From Flavobacteriaceae bacterium (lineage in GTDB: Bacteria; Bacteroidota; Bacteroidia; Flavobacteriales; Flavobacteriaceae), in assembly GCA_013214065.1 (NCBI GenBank), contig JABSPK010000002.1:186001-250000 (forward strand): DNA of 64,000 nt, given 5' to 3'. The notes beneath the pieces are model-generated. The model saw only the letters and a program-made list of their open reading frames with translations. It was not told the DNA's origin and ran no database searches. Positions 43,686 to 53,158 of this stretch are shown piece by piece. A program made the position numbers and the translations under genes. Position 1 is the stretch's first letter, and every line of letters starts with the position of its first letter.

Positions 43686-44588
43686 ATGCGTAAAAACGCT
43701 GCCCTTTACAGGTTCCGGTATGGAACCTTTCTCTGTTTGTCCCTCTTATTGGTATTTGCCTGTTCAAGCAGTGGAAACGACGATTCGGATGACCAATCCA
43801 ACCTACCCATTGACCCGCCCGATGAGGAGACCTTGGATCCCAATCGGGAATGGAACCTCGTCTTTGAGGAGGAATTCGAAACGGATTTGGCGCAGTGGAA
43901 TGTATGGGAAAGTGGAGCCTTCAACAATGAAATCCAATTTTACCGCCCAGAGCAGCTAGTGATTGAAAATGGCATATTGACCATCAACGTACAACGTGAA
44001 AATATCGTAGGCCCCAACAATCCATTTGATCCGACACCTAAACAGTTCGAGTATGTGTCGGGCCGTATCGAATCAAAGACCACCTTCGGCCCCTCCAATG
44101 GAAATGGGGAAACCGAATACCGATTTATGGCCCACATCAAAATGCCCCCGGGCAATGGCATGTGGCCGGCCTTTTGGTCGTATGGGGATCCATGGCCGAC
44201 CAAAGGTGAAATCGATATTATCGAAGCCCGGGGCAACCTCCCGATGGAATTCTCCAGCAATATCTTTTACGGTACCCAACCCGGTATTCCGATTACGGAC
44301 AACAACAATACCGTACACGAACATGAGGTAGACGTCGATATTACGGCCGACTTCCATACCTACGAATTGATATGGACGGCAACGAATCTAGAAATCTATT
44401 TCGATGGGGAGTTGTTGCACCGCTACAATGCAAGCCCTTTGAATTTCATCGCCAGTCTATTCGGTCAAAAACAGCAATTGGTACTCAACACGGCCGTTGG
44501 CGGGTTCTTTTTCCCGAATTCCTCACCGACCACCTTCGTCGACACCTCCGAGATGCAAGTCGATTGGGTTCGGGTGTATAAACGCTAG
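43686..44588 (+). CDS. GH16-family beta-glucanase lipoprotein
   Basis: 300 aa with a lipobox (LLLVFAC) and an acidic linker. The catalytic core of family GH16 is seen in GEIDIIEARG (Glu175 nucleophile, Asp177, Glu180 acid/base), preceded by FMAHIKMPPGNGMWPAFW. The group includes laminarinases that cut beta-1,3-glucans from algae. Lipidation suggests display at the outer membrane. It lies 21 bases behind the plug lipoprotein, so both may be expressed together, but no SusCD pair adjoins here. Confidence 0.92.
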   Translation: MRKNAALYRFRYGTFLCLSLLLVFACSSSGNDDSDDQSNLPIDPPDEETLDPNREWNLVFEEEFETDLAQWNVWESGAFNNEIQFYRPEQLVIENGILTINVQRENIVGPNNPFDPTPKQFEYVSGRIESKTTFGPSNGNGETEYRFMAHIKMPPGNGMWPAFWSYGDPWPTKGEIDIIEARGNLPMEFSSNIFYGTQPGIPITDNNNTVHEHEVDVDITADFHTYELIWTATNLEIYFDGELLHRYNASPLNFIASLFGQKQQLVLNTAVGGFFFPNSSPTTFVDTSEMQVDWVRVYKR

Positions 44589-44594
44589 GGGAAC

Positions 44595-44999
44595 TTACAG
44601 GGAAATACTGATTTCGGTATCGGAATAGACCTTAAAACAGCAGTCTTTGAATTTTGGCGGCCCGAAGGCCCGCATTTTGGCCTTTGAAAAAGCAACTTTC
44701 TCTTTAGGGATGCCCAACCAGTTGGTATCCAATTCGTCATTACCATTGGCGTCGTAAAAAACGGCCACGGCATACTCACCTTGAGGAACTTCGACCATAA
44801 CCTCGGTCGCCCCTTTTCGGGCTTCTGACGAGCCGGACACGAATACTTTGTCGAATTTCAGAAACTCCTTGGCATTTTTATAGACCGCCACGCTGATTTT
44901 TCCCTCAGAGGCCGGTACTTCAAGTACGTTGACCGTAATCGTATGTTGGGCAAAGGCAGTTAGGGGTAACAAAAACAGCAGGGCAAGTAGGTGTTTCAT
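44595..44999 (-). CDS. DUF2141-family secreted protein
   Basis: 134 aa from ATG 44999, selected for its signal MKHLLALLFLLPLTAFAQ. The rest is the DUF2141 fold: TVNVLEVPASEGKISVAVYKNAKEFL, VMVEVPQGEYAVAVFYDANGNDELDTN, WLGIPKEKVAFSKAK. Function unknown; the domain is common in Bacteroidetes exported proteins. It follows 45077-45487 on the same strand. Confidence 0.85.
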   Translation of the reverse strand: MKHLLALLFLLPLTAFAQHTITVNVLEVPASEGKISVAVYKNAKEFLKFDKVFVSGSSEARKGATEVMVEVPQGEYAVAVFYDANGNDELDTNWLGIPKEKVAFSKAKMRAFGPPKFKDCCFKVYSDTEISISL

Positions 45000-45076
45000 C
45001 GCTCGTATTTCTTTGCAAAGATGAACAAAAACGTTGCCAAAAAAGTATATTGACAGCGCTAAAAAGTTCTTAAATC

Positions 45077-45487
45077 TCAATCTTTAGGCCTGATTTGGTC
45101 GTAGAAGCTTTGGGTAGCGCTGCTATCGGCGTAATTGAAATACAGGGTGAGCGAGTCGGCATAAGTCAGACGGAGTTTGCGCTGCCGAAGATCATCGACG
45201 AACACATACACTTTCGCTTGGGTGATCGAATCCTTAAAGATGCCTTTTTCACGGGCTTTCCATGAAAATCCACTTTGACGTTCCATTTGGGGCAGTTTTG
45301 CCACGAATCGCAGGTCTTGGATGGAATCCAAGGGGATTTTTTGGTGGTAAATACCAGAAAGGACGGTGAGTTGCCCCTGCTCGATCCGGGTCCAATTTTT
45401 GGAATGGGCGATAAAGGCCAATAGGCAGGCTATGACCGTTAGGCCCAATAGGAGATTCAATAACGCATGCCGTTTTTTTCTTGCCAT
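45077..45487 (-). CDS. Small membrane protein of unknown function
   Basis: 136 aa. One N-terminal membrane helix (LLNLLLGLTVIACLLAFIAH) is followed by a beta-rich domain, with QLTVLSGIYHQKIPLDSIQDLRF suggesting a bacterial PH-like fold. It ends at 45077 and starts one base before the stop region of the S9 peptidase gene (45488), so it is probably co-transcribed with it. Function unknown. Confidence 0.7.
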   Translation of the reverse strand: MARKKRHALLNLLLGLTVIACLLAFIAHSKNWTRIEQGQLTVLSGIYHQKIPLDSIQDLRFVAKLPQMERQSGFSWKAREKGIFKDSITQAKVYVFVDDLRQRKLRLTYADSLTLYFNYADSSATQSFYDQIRPKD

Positions 45488-47524
45488 TTACTCCGTTTTG
45501 GATCGGTATTTATCAAACCAAGCTACTGTATGGGCGATCTTGGTGATCAAATTACTGGGGCGATTGGCGATACCATGGCTTGCCCCTGGTATCTCGACCA
45601 AAACCGTGGGCACCTTGCGTAACTTAAGCGCATGGTAGAGCTGTTTTGCCTCACTTGGAGGGGTCCGCAAATCGTTCATTCCTACCATGACCATGGTCGG
45701 GGTTTCGATTTCGCCCACTAGGGATATCGGTGAAAACTTCCAGTAGCCTTCGAAATTCTCCCAAGGTTGGCCCTCGTACCGGGTATTCGCATACCCGAAA
45801 TAATTATCGGCCACGAGGGTCTTGCTGATCCAATTCATCACAGGCTTGGCCACAACGGCCGACTCGAAACGGTTGTTCTTACCGATCATCCAAGCCGTCA
45901 TAATCCCCCCTGCTGAGCCCCCGGTCACGAACAACTGGTCTTCATGGGCAATGCCCATTGCGATGCAATGATCTACCCCATCCATCACGTCATTGTAATC
46001 CTCACCGGGATAATTGCGGTACAATAAGTTTCCAAATGCCTCACCATAGCTCGTACTCCCACGCGCATTGGGGTAAAAAACGATATATCCTGCCGAAGCA
46101 TACAACTGCATTTCGATGGAAAAACGATCGCCGTAATTGAGGATCGGACCCCCATGGTTTTCGACCATAAAGGGATATTTCTTGGTTGCATCGTACTGGG
46201 GCGGATAGACGATCCATCCTTGTAAATCACGTCCGTCGACACTTGAGGTATACCAAACCTCCGACACCTTACCTAATTCACGATAATTCAACAATCCGCT
46301 ATTCAAGTCGGTGATTTGATGTAGGTTACCACGTTTACCTCCAAGAACGGCTAATTCCGCCGGGTGATCTGGTCGTGAGCGTGTATAGGCCAAAGTACCA
46401 TTGTTCGACACACTGAAGGACCCACTGCCATAGGGCCTCCCTAGGGTGGTACCCCCACGATCATCGGCCAATTTGCTTACTTTTCCATTTACTGTGATGA
46501 ATCCGATTTTTCCATTGCCTTTATCGTCATAATTAAAATACAGGCCATCACCCTTGGCGTTCCATTGGATCCCCGAGACACTACGATCCAAGGCCTTCGA
46601 TATCGATCGTTTGCCGCTGCCATCGGCATTCATAAGATGCAACTGGCGTACTTGATAGGCCTGCTTGGCATCACCGTATCCGATATAGGCGATTTGTTTG
46701 CCATCGGGTGAAACCTGTGGATTGTAATCGGGGCCGTCTCGATCGGTCAAAGGGGTAATCGTCCCTGATTCGGTATCGACGGCATAGATTTCACTATTTC
46801 GAAAGCGGTATTCCCAATCGGCTACACGATTGGCAGAAAAATAAAGGGTCTTTCCATTCGGAGCCCATGACAGCGTGCCCCGATGGTGCCAATTGCCGGA
46901 AGTCACTTGCCGTGGTGCTCCCCCATCACTGGGTATGGTGAAGATATGATGGAACCCGGGTTTGATATATCCCCTTCCGTCGGCTTCATGGTACACCCGA
47001 TCGGTGATGCGCGGACTATCGGCCCATTTCGCCCCTTTGGGTTTTTTGGGCATTTTGGCCAACACCGGGGCTGCTTCGGGCACATTCATAGAGAAGGCCA
47101 ATTGCGACCCGTCGGGTGACCACTGCATACCATTAGGTGAAAAAGGCAACTGGCTGATTTTGGCCAATGCGCCGCTATCGATCCAAAACACAAAGAGTTC
47201 GGCACCTTCGTCGGTACTGCTGGTAAACGCGATGCGATCCCCGTTAGGAGACCATCGGGCATTGCTTTCACTGACTTCGCGAGCCGTGAGTTTTTGATGC
47301 TGGGATCCATCGCTTTTAATACGCCATAAATTGCCCCAAGCCCGGTCTTTCATCACGTCAAAACCCATACGGCGGTATACGATCCATTGGCCGTCAGGCG
47401 AAATTTGGGGATCGGTTACGTATTGCAGGTCGAAGATGTCGAGATAGGAAAAACGTTGGTGTTGGGCCCCTAGTTGCGAAATGCTCGAAACCAAAAGAGC
47501 CGCTAGAATCAGATAGCGCTTCAT
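45488..47524 (-). CDS. S9-family prolyl oligopeptidase / dipeptidyl peptidase
   Basis: 678 aa from ATG 47524. The frame opens at 47575, but a good promoter (47546-47576) overlaps that extension and the signal peptide begins here (MKRYLILAALLVSSISQLGAQ). Residues 30-400 form a PD40/WD40-like propeller (DPQISPDGQWIVYRR, ARWSPNGDRIAFTS). The peptidase domain shows GGSAGG (Ser537), an Asp in MVGMNDLRTPP and the His in GASHGI. It probably cleaves peptides after Pro or Ala in the periplasm. Confidence 0.92.
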   Translation of the reverse strand: MKRYLILAALLVSSISQLGAQHQRFSYLDIFDLQYVTDPQISPDGQWIVYRRMGFDVMKDRAWGNLWRIKSDGSQHQKLTAREVSESNARWSPNGDRIAFTSSTDEGAELFVFWIDSGALAKISQLPFSPNGMQWSPDGSQLAFSMNVPEAAPVLAKMPKKPKGAKWADSPRITDRVYHEADGRGYIKPGFHHIFTIPSDGGAPRQVTSGNWHHRGTLSWAPNGKTLYFSANRVADWEYRFRNSEIYAVDTESGTITPLTDRDGPDYNPQVSPDGKQIAYIGYGDAKQAYQVRQLHLMNADGSGKRSISKALDRSVSGIQWNAKGDGLYFNYDDKGNGKIGFITVNGKVSKLADDRGGTTLGRPYGSGSFSVSNNGTLAYTRSRPDHPAELAVLGGKRGNLHQITDLNSGLLNYRELGKVSEVWYTSSVDGRDLQGWIVYPPQYDATKKYPFMVENHGGPILNYGDRFSIEMQLYASAGYIVFYPNARGSTSYGEAFGNLLYRNYPGEDYNDVMDGVDHCIAMGIAHEDQLFVTGGSAGGIMTAWMIGKNNRFESAVVAKPVMNWISKTLVADNYFGYANTRYEGQPWENFEGYWKFSPISLVGEIETPTMVMVGMNDLRTPPSEAKQLYHALKLRKVPTVLVEIPGASHGIANRPSNLITKIAHTVAWFDKYRSKTE

Positions 47525-47545
47525 GCCGGTCATTTTTGTGGTTCT

Positions 47546-47576
47546 TAAAGGTAACGCTTCGGCTTCTTTTGGCAAA
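47546..47576 (-). promoter_or_regulatory. Bacteroidetes-type promoter of the S9 peptidase gene
   Basis: On the minus strand TTTG (47573-47576), a 19-base spacer and TACCTTTA (47546-47553) match the TTTG-N19-TAnnTTTG consensus with one mismatch. It lies 21 bases before the start codon at 47524 and rules out the longer start at 47575. Confidence 0.6.
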
Positions 47577-47636
47577 GCCTGTTCATTTTAAGATTATCCC
47601 TTATCTTTAAGACAACAACCCTGCTTTCAACCGCTT

Positions 47637-48185
47637 ATGTCAAAGAAAATCAATACCGACAGGCTTCTGGGTATTTCAGCCATGGTCATCAGTATCCTTA
47701 CCTTGGTGATCTTTATCTACCAAACCAATATCATGCGGGTACAAAGCAAGCTCTCGGTCAAGCCCCGTCTCGACTTTACCACCAATCAAGGCGGCAATGA
47801 TAGCATCATTACCTTTCAGCAAGTGGTCGAGAACAAAGGGCTAGGGCCGGCCATTATCGATTCGATCAGTTTCCTGTACAACGGTAAGGCATATCCGATC
47901 GAAATCGAAAAATTATTGGAAGTAGAGGCCCCTAAGCTATTGGAGTATGGCTACCTGCCCCAACATGCCACCCTCGGTAAGGGCAGCACCTTATCGCCTG
48001 GCGAAGAAAAGCTCATCTTTACATACCAACTTCCGGCACGGAACCTAGACAGCGTACTGCAGTATCTGGATGTCACCCTGGAAGGCGATTCCCCCTTTCC
48101 GATCGAAGTCATTTACACCTCGATCTATGAAGATGAACGATGGCAATTATCGAGTAATGCCAGTGATCCGATAAAAGTGGATTAA
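47637..48185 (+). CDS. Membrane-anchored protein of unknown function
   Basis: 182 aa. A membrane helix near residues 11-28 (GISAMVISILTLVIFIYQ) is followed by a beta-sandwich-like domain (PRLDFTTNQGG, FQQVVENKGLGPAIIDSISFLYNGK, GSTLSPGEEKLIFTYQ). No family recognised. It is divergent from the S9 peptidase; a TATCTTTA at 47602-47609 may be its -7 box. Confidence 0.75.
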   Translation: MSKKINTDRLLGISAMVISILTLVIFIYQTNIMRVQSKLSVKPRLDFTTNQGGNDSIITFQQVVENKGLGPAIIDSISFLYNGKAYPIEIEKLLEVEAPKLLEYGYLPQHATLGKGSTLSPGEEKLIFTYQLPARNLDSVLQYLDVTLEGDSPFPIEVIYTSIYEDERWQLSSNASDPIKVD

Positions 48186-48209
48186 CGAACCAAGGGAATC
48201 TTATACCAC

Positions 48210-48308
48210 ATGAAACCAAGCACATTCAAAACTCCATACAAGGTATCGGCGACACCCCCATCGTTGGCCAAGAAAAAGGACCATTTAGCACTTTTTCAAA
48301 ATGACTAA
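48210..48308 (+). CDS. Possible 32-aa leader peptide before the DUF6090 operon
   Basis: ATG 48210 opens a 32-codon frame (MKPSTFKTPYKVSATPPSLA then KKKDHLALFQND) that ends in TGAC overlapping the first DUF6090 start, with its stop TAA at 48306-48308. The overlap would allow translational coupling. No signal or family feature; it may be chance. Confidence 0.25.
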   Translation: MKPSTFKTPYKVSATPPSLAKKKDHLALFQND

Positions 48309-48930
48309 GTTCTTTCGTCATATCCGTCAAAGGTTCCTTGGGCAAAACCAGTTCAGCAAATACCTGTTCTACGCCCTTGGTGAAATCGTATTGGTGGTCA
48401 TCGGCATCCTTCTGGCCCTGCAGATAAACAATTGGAACGAAAAACAAAAAATCGACGCGACCAAGCAAAAGACCATGGGGTTGATCGCCAAAGAACTGGC
48501 TGCCAACCAAACGATTATCGAATCGGCTTTTGCTTACCATGTGATGGTGAAAGACACCTTACAGACGCTTGAAACCCCTTCTACCGAAGAAGAGGCCGTG
48601 AAAAGCCTTTCGTTTTGGCGCGGGCTACGAATCGTTCGGATGCGGAACGCCGCTTTTCAGACCGCCGTTCAAGCAGGCAGTACCAAGGATTTCGATGTTG
48701 ATTTGGCCGAAGCATTGAACGCTCTGTATACGCTACAGGACGCCTATAACGACTTTGGGGCGGCCGCCTCCAGTTCGCTCTACCAACACGACTTTTCGGA
48801 ATTGCGTAATTTCAGGCAAATCGCCACTTTTTTGAACATGGTCATGGTCGATGCCTATTACTTCGAAACGGAGTTGCAAAAAGGGTTTGCCGATTGCCTT
48901 GAAAAACTGGATAACCATACCTCACCTTAA
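48301..48930 (+). CDS. DUF6090-type membrane protein 1
   Basis: 209 aa, the shortest of eight paralogues. The N-terminus has a basic amphipathic helix (FFRHIRQRFLGQNQFSKYLF) and a membrane helix (ALGEIVLVVIGILLALQINN); the rest (about 165 residues) is helical and periplasmic by the positive-inside rule. The ectodomain keeps a weak form of the family motif (QAGSTKDFDVDLAEALNALY). First gene of the operon. No function is known for the family. Confidence 0.85.
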   Translation: MTKFFRHIRQRFLGQNQFSKYLFYALGEIVLVVIGILLALQINNWNEKQKIDATKQKTMGLIAKELAANQTIIESAFAYHVMVKDTLQTLETPSTEEEAVKSLSFWRGLRIVRMRNAAFQTAVQAGSTKDFDVDLAEALNALYTLQDAYNDFGAAASSSLYQHDFSELRNFRQIATFLNMVMVDAYYFETELQKGFADCLEKLDNHTSP

Positions 48931-48948
48931 TATTTATTTCCCGACCGT

Positions 48949-49707
48949 ATGATCAAATTTTTTCGACGCATTCGACAACAACTCCTCGCAGACAACAAAC
49001 TGGGCAAGTACGTGCTTTATGCAATCGGGGAAATCGTATTGGTGGTTATCGGGATTTTGATCGCCCTACAATTGAACCGCATGCGCGAAGAGCAACAGGA
49101 TCGGGCCAAAGAACTATCATACTTAAAGGAAATCAACCTTGATTTCAAATACAACAAACAACAACTCGATTCGATCTTGGATTTCAATGCAGGTTCACTT
49201 AAAGCGGGGTTGAAATTGGATTCACTGATGACCATCATGAAACGCGACGTAGCGGTGAAAGACCATCCGAACTATCCGATGAACGATAGCATGTTCAGCT
49301 ACCAGTCGCGCCTTTTTACCAACTTGTCGTTCAATCCGAAAAACGGATCGGTCAGGGCGTTGATCAACAGCTCATCCTTCGATTTGATCCAAAACGATAG
49401 CCTGCGACGCATGTTGATCTCGTGGAACGACGTATTGGGGGATTATTTGGAAGAAGAAGGCTTCAACATGAAGTTCCTTTTCGATGAATACTATCCTTGG
49501 CAACGCGATGTCTATGAATTCGAAAAGCCCTATAGCGCGGAGAACATGGCCGTTTGGTTGGGTCCGAAAGAATACAATTTCAGATGGCATCGTATAGGAA
49601 GCCTCGATTATCTGCTACAGGTCGTTGAAGACGAAGGGGTCGTGCAGATGATCGACGGTATCATTCGATTGACCGAAAAAGAAATGGACGATGATCACAA
49701 TCTTTAG
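48949..49707 (+). CDS. DUF6090-type membrane protein 2
   Basis: 252 aa. Same N-terminal block (FFRRIRQQLLADNKLGKYVL, then AIGEIVLVVIGILIALQLNR). The ectodomain begins with a charged helix (LSYLKEINLDFKYNKQQLDSIL) and contains SSSFDLIQNDSLRRMLISWND, the best-preserved form of the family motif. A C-terminal helix is acidic (LTEKEMDDDHN). It starts 18 bases behind protein 1 and overlaps protein 3 by 17 bases. Confidence 0.88.
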   Translation: MIKFFRRIRQQLLADNKLGKYVLYAIGEIVLVVIGILIALQLNRMREEQQDRAKELSYLKEINLDFKYNKQQLDSILDFNAGSLKAGLKLDSLMTIMKRDVAVKDHPNYPMNDSMFSYQSRLFTNLSFNPKNGSVRALINSSSFDLIQNDSLRRMLISWNDVLGDYLEEEGFNMKFLFDEYYPWQRDVYEFEKPYSAENMAVWLGPKEYNFRWHRIGSLDYLLQVVEDEGVVQMIDGIIRLTEKEMDDDHNL

Positions 49708-50425
49708 AAGCATTCGCAAGGCCTTGTTGGCCGATTCCAAATTCAGCAAATACCTGGTCTATGCCTTGGGGGAAATCCTCTTGGTGGTCATTGGGATCTT
49801 GCTCGCCTTGCAGATCAATACCTGGAGCGCCGACAAAAACGCACGCGCCAAAGAACAACTGTACCTCAAAAGCTTTCAGAACGATATCGAGAACAATATC
49901 GCCCAATTGGATCGGGTCATCAACAAGTCAAGTGAAACCTTGGGTGCTACCGACTCCTTGCTACGGTATGCGCAAGGGCAATTGAAGTTGCCCACCATCG
50001 AAGCCTTTGAAGCCTTGATCATGGGAGCGACCAATTACACCATTTTTATGAGTCAAGAAGGAACGATCAATGACATCTTCGGTTCCGGAGATCTCGCTTT
50101 GATCCAAAATGACAGCATCCGAAAGGCCATGGTGAACTGGGCGGCGGATCTCAAATATTTGAAAGAATTCGAAACCTTGGGCAAGGACAATCAATTGCGG
50201 TATATCGGTCACCTCTTGGAAAGCGCACCCATGTACCGAAAAACGCGCCAACAAAATTTCGTCGACCAAGAGGTAGCCGATCAGCTTTTAAAAGACACCC
50301 AATTCCTGAACCTTGTGAGTGAACAGAAACATATGGCCCAAGAACTGAATTGGCTCTATCAAAACCAACGTGCTAAGATGGAAACGATTTTGGAACAAGT
50401 CCATCAAAACATCGACACGCCATGA
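49691..50425 (+). CDS. DUF6090-type membrane protein 3
   Basis: 244 aa. N-terminus MITIFRSIRKALLADSKFSK and ALGEILLVVIGILLALQINT. Ectodomain motif GSGDLALIQNDSIRKAMVNW. The start overlaps the previous gene by 17 bases and its stop overlaps the S41 peptidase start (ATGA), so translation is coupled on both sides. Role unknown. Confidence 0.88.
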   Translation: MITIFRSIRKALLADSKFSKYLVYALGEILLVVIGILLALQINTWSADKNARAKEQLYLKSFQNDIENNIAQLDRVINKSSETLGATDSLLRYAQGQLKLPTIEAFEALIMGATNYTIFMSQEGTINDIFGSGDLALIQNDSIRKAMVNWAADLKYLKEFETLGKDNQLRYIGHLLESAPMYRKTRQQNFVDQEVADQLLKDTQFLNLVSEQKHMAQELNWLYQNQRAKMETILEQVHQNIDTP

Positions 50426-51654
50426 TCTCAAAGCAAGCCGACGATCAAACCAATTTCAAAAGCCCAATGGTAAGCCCTTTTCATGCGCTTGTTTTTCGGA
50501 TCCCGACCCTGGTATTCCTGTTCGTTTTCGCCTTGGGGCATGGACAAAACTGCGATTGCCAAAAGGACTTTGCCGAACTCGACCGCTTGCTTCGCAAGAC
50601 CCCGGCCTACAAAGATCACAAGTCTTTTTACGACACCTCATCGGAACGCCTTCGTGATGCTTTACCGACCGTGGACTCGGATTTGGAATGTATGGTGCTC
50701 TTGAACCGTCTGACCTTAGGGGTGAAAGACCTCCACATTCGGGTGCAGACCCAAGAACAGGCCCAAATTGCAACTGAAAAACTCTCCTTAGACCTTGATA
50801 GTTTGAAAACCGTCCTAAAAAAGCGACCGCTTTCGGATGTCGAAGGGATTTACCGACTCCCGGGTTATTTTGACATCGGACTCTTCAAATCAGACCGAAC
50901 CTACAAGGGAGTGGTCTTGGCGTCGGAATTGGAAAACTGGGAAGCCGGTGAAGTACTGTGTACTATGATAGGAATCGATGACAACAATTACCTCTCCGTA
51001 TTCGCACGTCCGAAAACCAAAGTACAGATCGCCTATCTCGAACGGATCAAAGACGGGAGTTTTTTGCAATTCGGACTGAAAAAAGACCCCTCGATCAAAT
51101 TGTACCATCGAGTGGCCTATCGCGATTCGCTTTACGTTCGCAAGCAACTCAATGCCAAAACCACCTACATCAAAGTAGGGAGTTTTCGATCCTTCTACCC
51201 CACCCTGGCCGAGGCGGAAGCTTTTTATGCCACACTCAAGAACACCCTCTCCTCGGAAAACCTGGTGGTAGACCTGCGCAACAACGGTGGCGGCGGATCG
51301 CGCAATTCCGATATTCTGCACGATATCTTATGGGAATACAACCAGACCGGTAAGCTCTTTATATTGATCAACAATGCCACGGGCAGCAATGCCGAACAAT
51401 TCGCCGTTCGTCTCAAAAAATTCAGGAATGCCCTGTTTTTGGGAGACCATAGCTTGGGTATGATCGCTTACGAAAAGAAACGGAAGGTGATCAACCTCCT
51501 GCCTTGCGGTGCATTCAATGCCGTTATGACTTCAAAACGGCATAAGGAATACCTTCCCTATGAAGTCAAAGGCGTGCCTCCGGAACGTTTCTTGGACTAC
51601 ACAAAGGATTGGATCGAACAGACGCTTGAAATAATAGAACAAGAGAAACCATGA
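50422..51654 (+). CDS. S41-family peptidase inserted in the DUF6090 operon
   Basis: 410 aa; a signal peptide (PTLVFLFVFALGHGQ) precedes an N-terminal NCDCQKDFAELDRLL segment often seen in Bacteroidetes S41 proteins. The peptidase core has LVVDLRNNGGGGSRNSD and the nucleophile in ATGSNAEQF (Ser322). The Lys that is the base in CtpA/Tsp-type enzymes (FGKG) is replaced in GDHSLGMIA, so this belongs nearer the tricorn/IRBP branch or has lost activity. It overlaps the DUF6090 genes on both sides by ATGA and is certainly co-expressed with them. It may process these proteins or their partners. Confidence 0.82.
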   Translation: MISKQADDQTNFKSPMVSPFHALVFRIPTLVFLFVFALGHGQNCDCQKDFAELDRLLRKTPAYKDHKSFYDTSSERLRDALPTVDSDLECMVLLNRLTLGVKDLHIRVQTQEQAQIATEKLSLDLDSLKTVLKKRPLSDVEGIYRLPGYFDIGLFKSDRTYKGVVLASELENWEAGEVLCTMIGIDDNNYLSVFARPKTKVQIAYLERIKDGSFLQFGLKKDPSIKLYHRVAYRDSLYVRKQLNAKTTYIKVGSFRSFYPTLAEAEAFYATLKNTLSSENLVVDLRNNGGGGSRNSDILHDILWEYNQTGKLFILINNATGSNAEQFAVRLKKFRNALFLGDHSLGMIAYEKKRKVINLLPCGAFNAVMTSKRHKEYLPYEVKGVPPERFLDYTKDWIEQTLEIIEQEKP

Positions 51655-52391
51655 TCAACTTTTTCCGTCGTATCCGTCAAGCCCTGCTCGCCGAGAACAA
51701 ATTCAACCGCTATTTGCTCTATGCCGTTGGGGAAATCGTTCTGGTCATGATCGGTATCTTATTGGCCTTGCAGGTAAACACCTGGAACGAAGGGCGTAAA
51801 GCGAAAAAAGAAGAAATCCGATTGCTTCGGGAATTCCGAAAGGATGTGGCCTTTTCAGTAAACGAACTCGACACCATCGCCAAATACAATGCGCGATCGG
51901 TCGCCCACTTGAAAACCATCCAACGGCATTTGATCGAGGACCTCCCGTATTCGAAAGTCTTGGATACCGCTTTTGGGGGATTGGATGTATGGCACATGCC
52001 CTACCTGCCGATGACTTCTTATGAAACCATCAAAGTCAAAGGCATCGATCAAATCAGTAACGATCGTCTAAAAACGGAAATCACCAAGGTCTACGAATTC
52101 GCCTTGAAATACCTTTTGGAAGACAACGGAAGATGGGAATGGTCGTTCAACCAGAACACCACCCAACGCATGATGATCGGCCATATCCGGAGAGATCCCG
52201 ACCTCGATTCTGAAATCGCCCGCCCCAATGATTATGAAGCACTGAAGCAAAACACTGAATTCGGTAATTTCATCAGTGTCTTGGTCGTGTTGCGATTGAG
52301 CCATACCACGGCTTTGAACGAGGTAAAGGAAGACATGCAAGAACTGTTGCATCTTTTAGATCAAGAACTCAAACCCTTTTCCGATGATTAA
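51651..52391 (+). CDS. DUF6090-type membrane protein 4
   Basis: 246 aa. N-terminus FFRRIRQALLAENKFNRYLL and AVGEIVLVMIGILLALQVNT. Ectodomain motif KVKGIDQISNDRLKTEITKV, followed by a Trp-rich stretch NGRWEWSFN. It overlaps the S41 gene by 4 bases and the next paralogue by 8 bases. Function unknown. Confidence 0.88.
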   Translation: MINFFRRIRQALLAENKFNRYLLYAVGEIVLVMIGILLALQVNTWNEGRKAKKEEIRLLREFRKDVAFSVNELDTIAKYNARSVAHLKTIQRHLIEDLPYSKVLDTAFGGLDVWHMPYLPMTSYETIKVKGIDQISNDRLKTEITKVYEFALKYLLEDNGRWEWSFNQNTTQRMMIGHIRRDPDLDSEIARPNDYEALKQNTEFGNFISVLVVLRLSHTTALNEVKEDMQELLHLLDQELKPFSDD

Positions 52392-53133
52392 GTTTTTCCG
52401 CCGCATTCGAAAGCGCTTGCTCAACGACAACAAATTCAGCAAATATTTACTGTATGCGGTCGGTGAGATCATCTTGGTCGTTATCGGGATCTTGATTGCC
52501 CTTCAGGTCAACAACTGGAACGACGCCCGCCTTGAACGGAACAAAGAGCAGGAATATTTGATCGAAATCAAGCAGAACCTCGAAAAAGATACCACGAACA
52601 TCAACCAGGCCATCGCCTTCTACCAAAGAAAAGCGATCCTGGTGAACGAAACCTTCGGGCTTTTCGGATTGGGATCGGAAGGAAAGCCCTATATCGACCG
52701 ACTGTTGCCCAAGATGGATACGCTAACTTCCTTTGAGGTCTATATCCCGGTACGTACCGCTTTCGATAATATGGTGGCCGCTGAAACCGTCGATTTGATC
52801 CAAAACAAAGCCTTGCGCACTGCCCTTTCGACCTATTACAGTCAACTCGACTACAAATCCGGAACCCAAGAACGCGCCAAAGAAGCCTCCCGACAATTTA
52901 CCGATGAGATCAGTCCGAAAATGATGAGTAGGGAGCTGATCCAATTGTATTTGGGTCAAAATGTGGCCTACCCCGCCCTTAAGGATGTTAACATCCATAC
53001 CGATCCAATGGTCGCCTCCAAACTCTTTACGCTATACATGAACGCCACGATATTGATCAAAGAACTTGAGCAGCAAAAAGCCGAAATCGAAACCATATTG
53101 AACCAGATCGACCCCATGGTATCGGATCCTTGA
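52384..53133 (+). CDS. DUF6090-type membrane protein 5
   Basis: 249 aa. N-terminus FFRRIRKRLLNDNKFSKYLL and AVGEIILVVIGILIALQVNN. Ectodomain motif AETVDLIQNKALRTALSTYY. The C-terminal helix ends LEQQKAEIETILNQID, a pattern shared with proteins 3, 6 and 7 (xKxETILxx). It follows protein 4 with an 8-base overlap; 25 bases separate it from protein 6. Role unknown. Confidence 0.88.
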   Translation: MIKFFRRIRKRLLNDNKFSKYLLYAVGEIILVVIGILIALQVNNWNDARLERNKEQEYLIEIKQNLEKDTTNINQAIAFYQRKAILVNETFGLFGLGSEGKPYIDRLLPKMDTLTSFEVYIPVRTAFDNMVAAETVDLIQNKALRTALSTYYSQLDYKSGTQERAKEASRQFTDEISPKMMSRELIQLYLGQNVAYPALKDVNIHTDPMVASKLFTLYMNATILIKELEQQKAEIETILNQIDPMVSDP

Positions 53134-53158
53134 AGTGACCAAAACAGCATTGTAGCAT

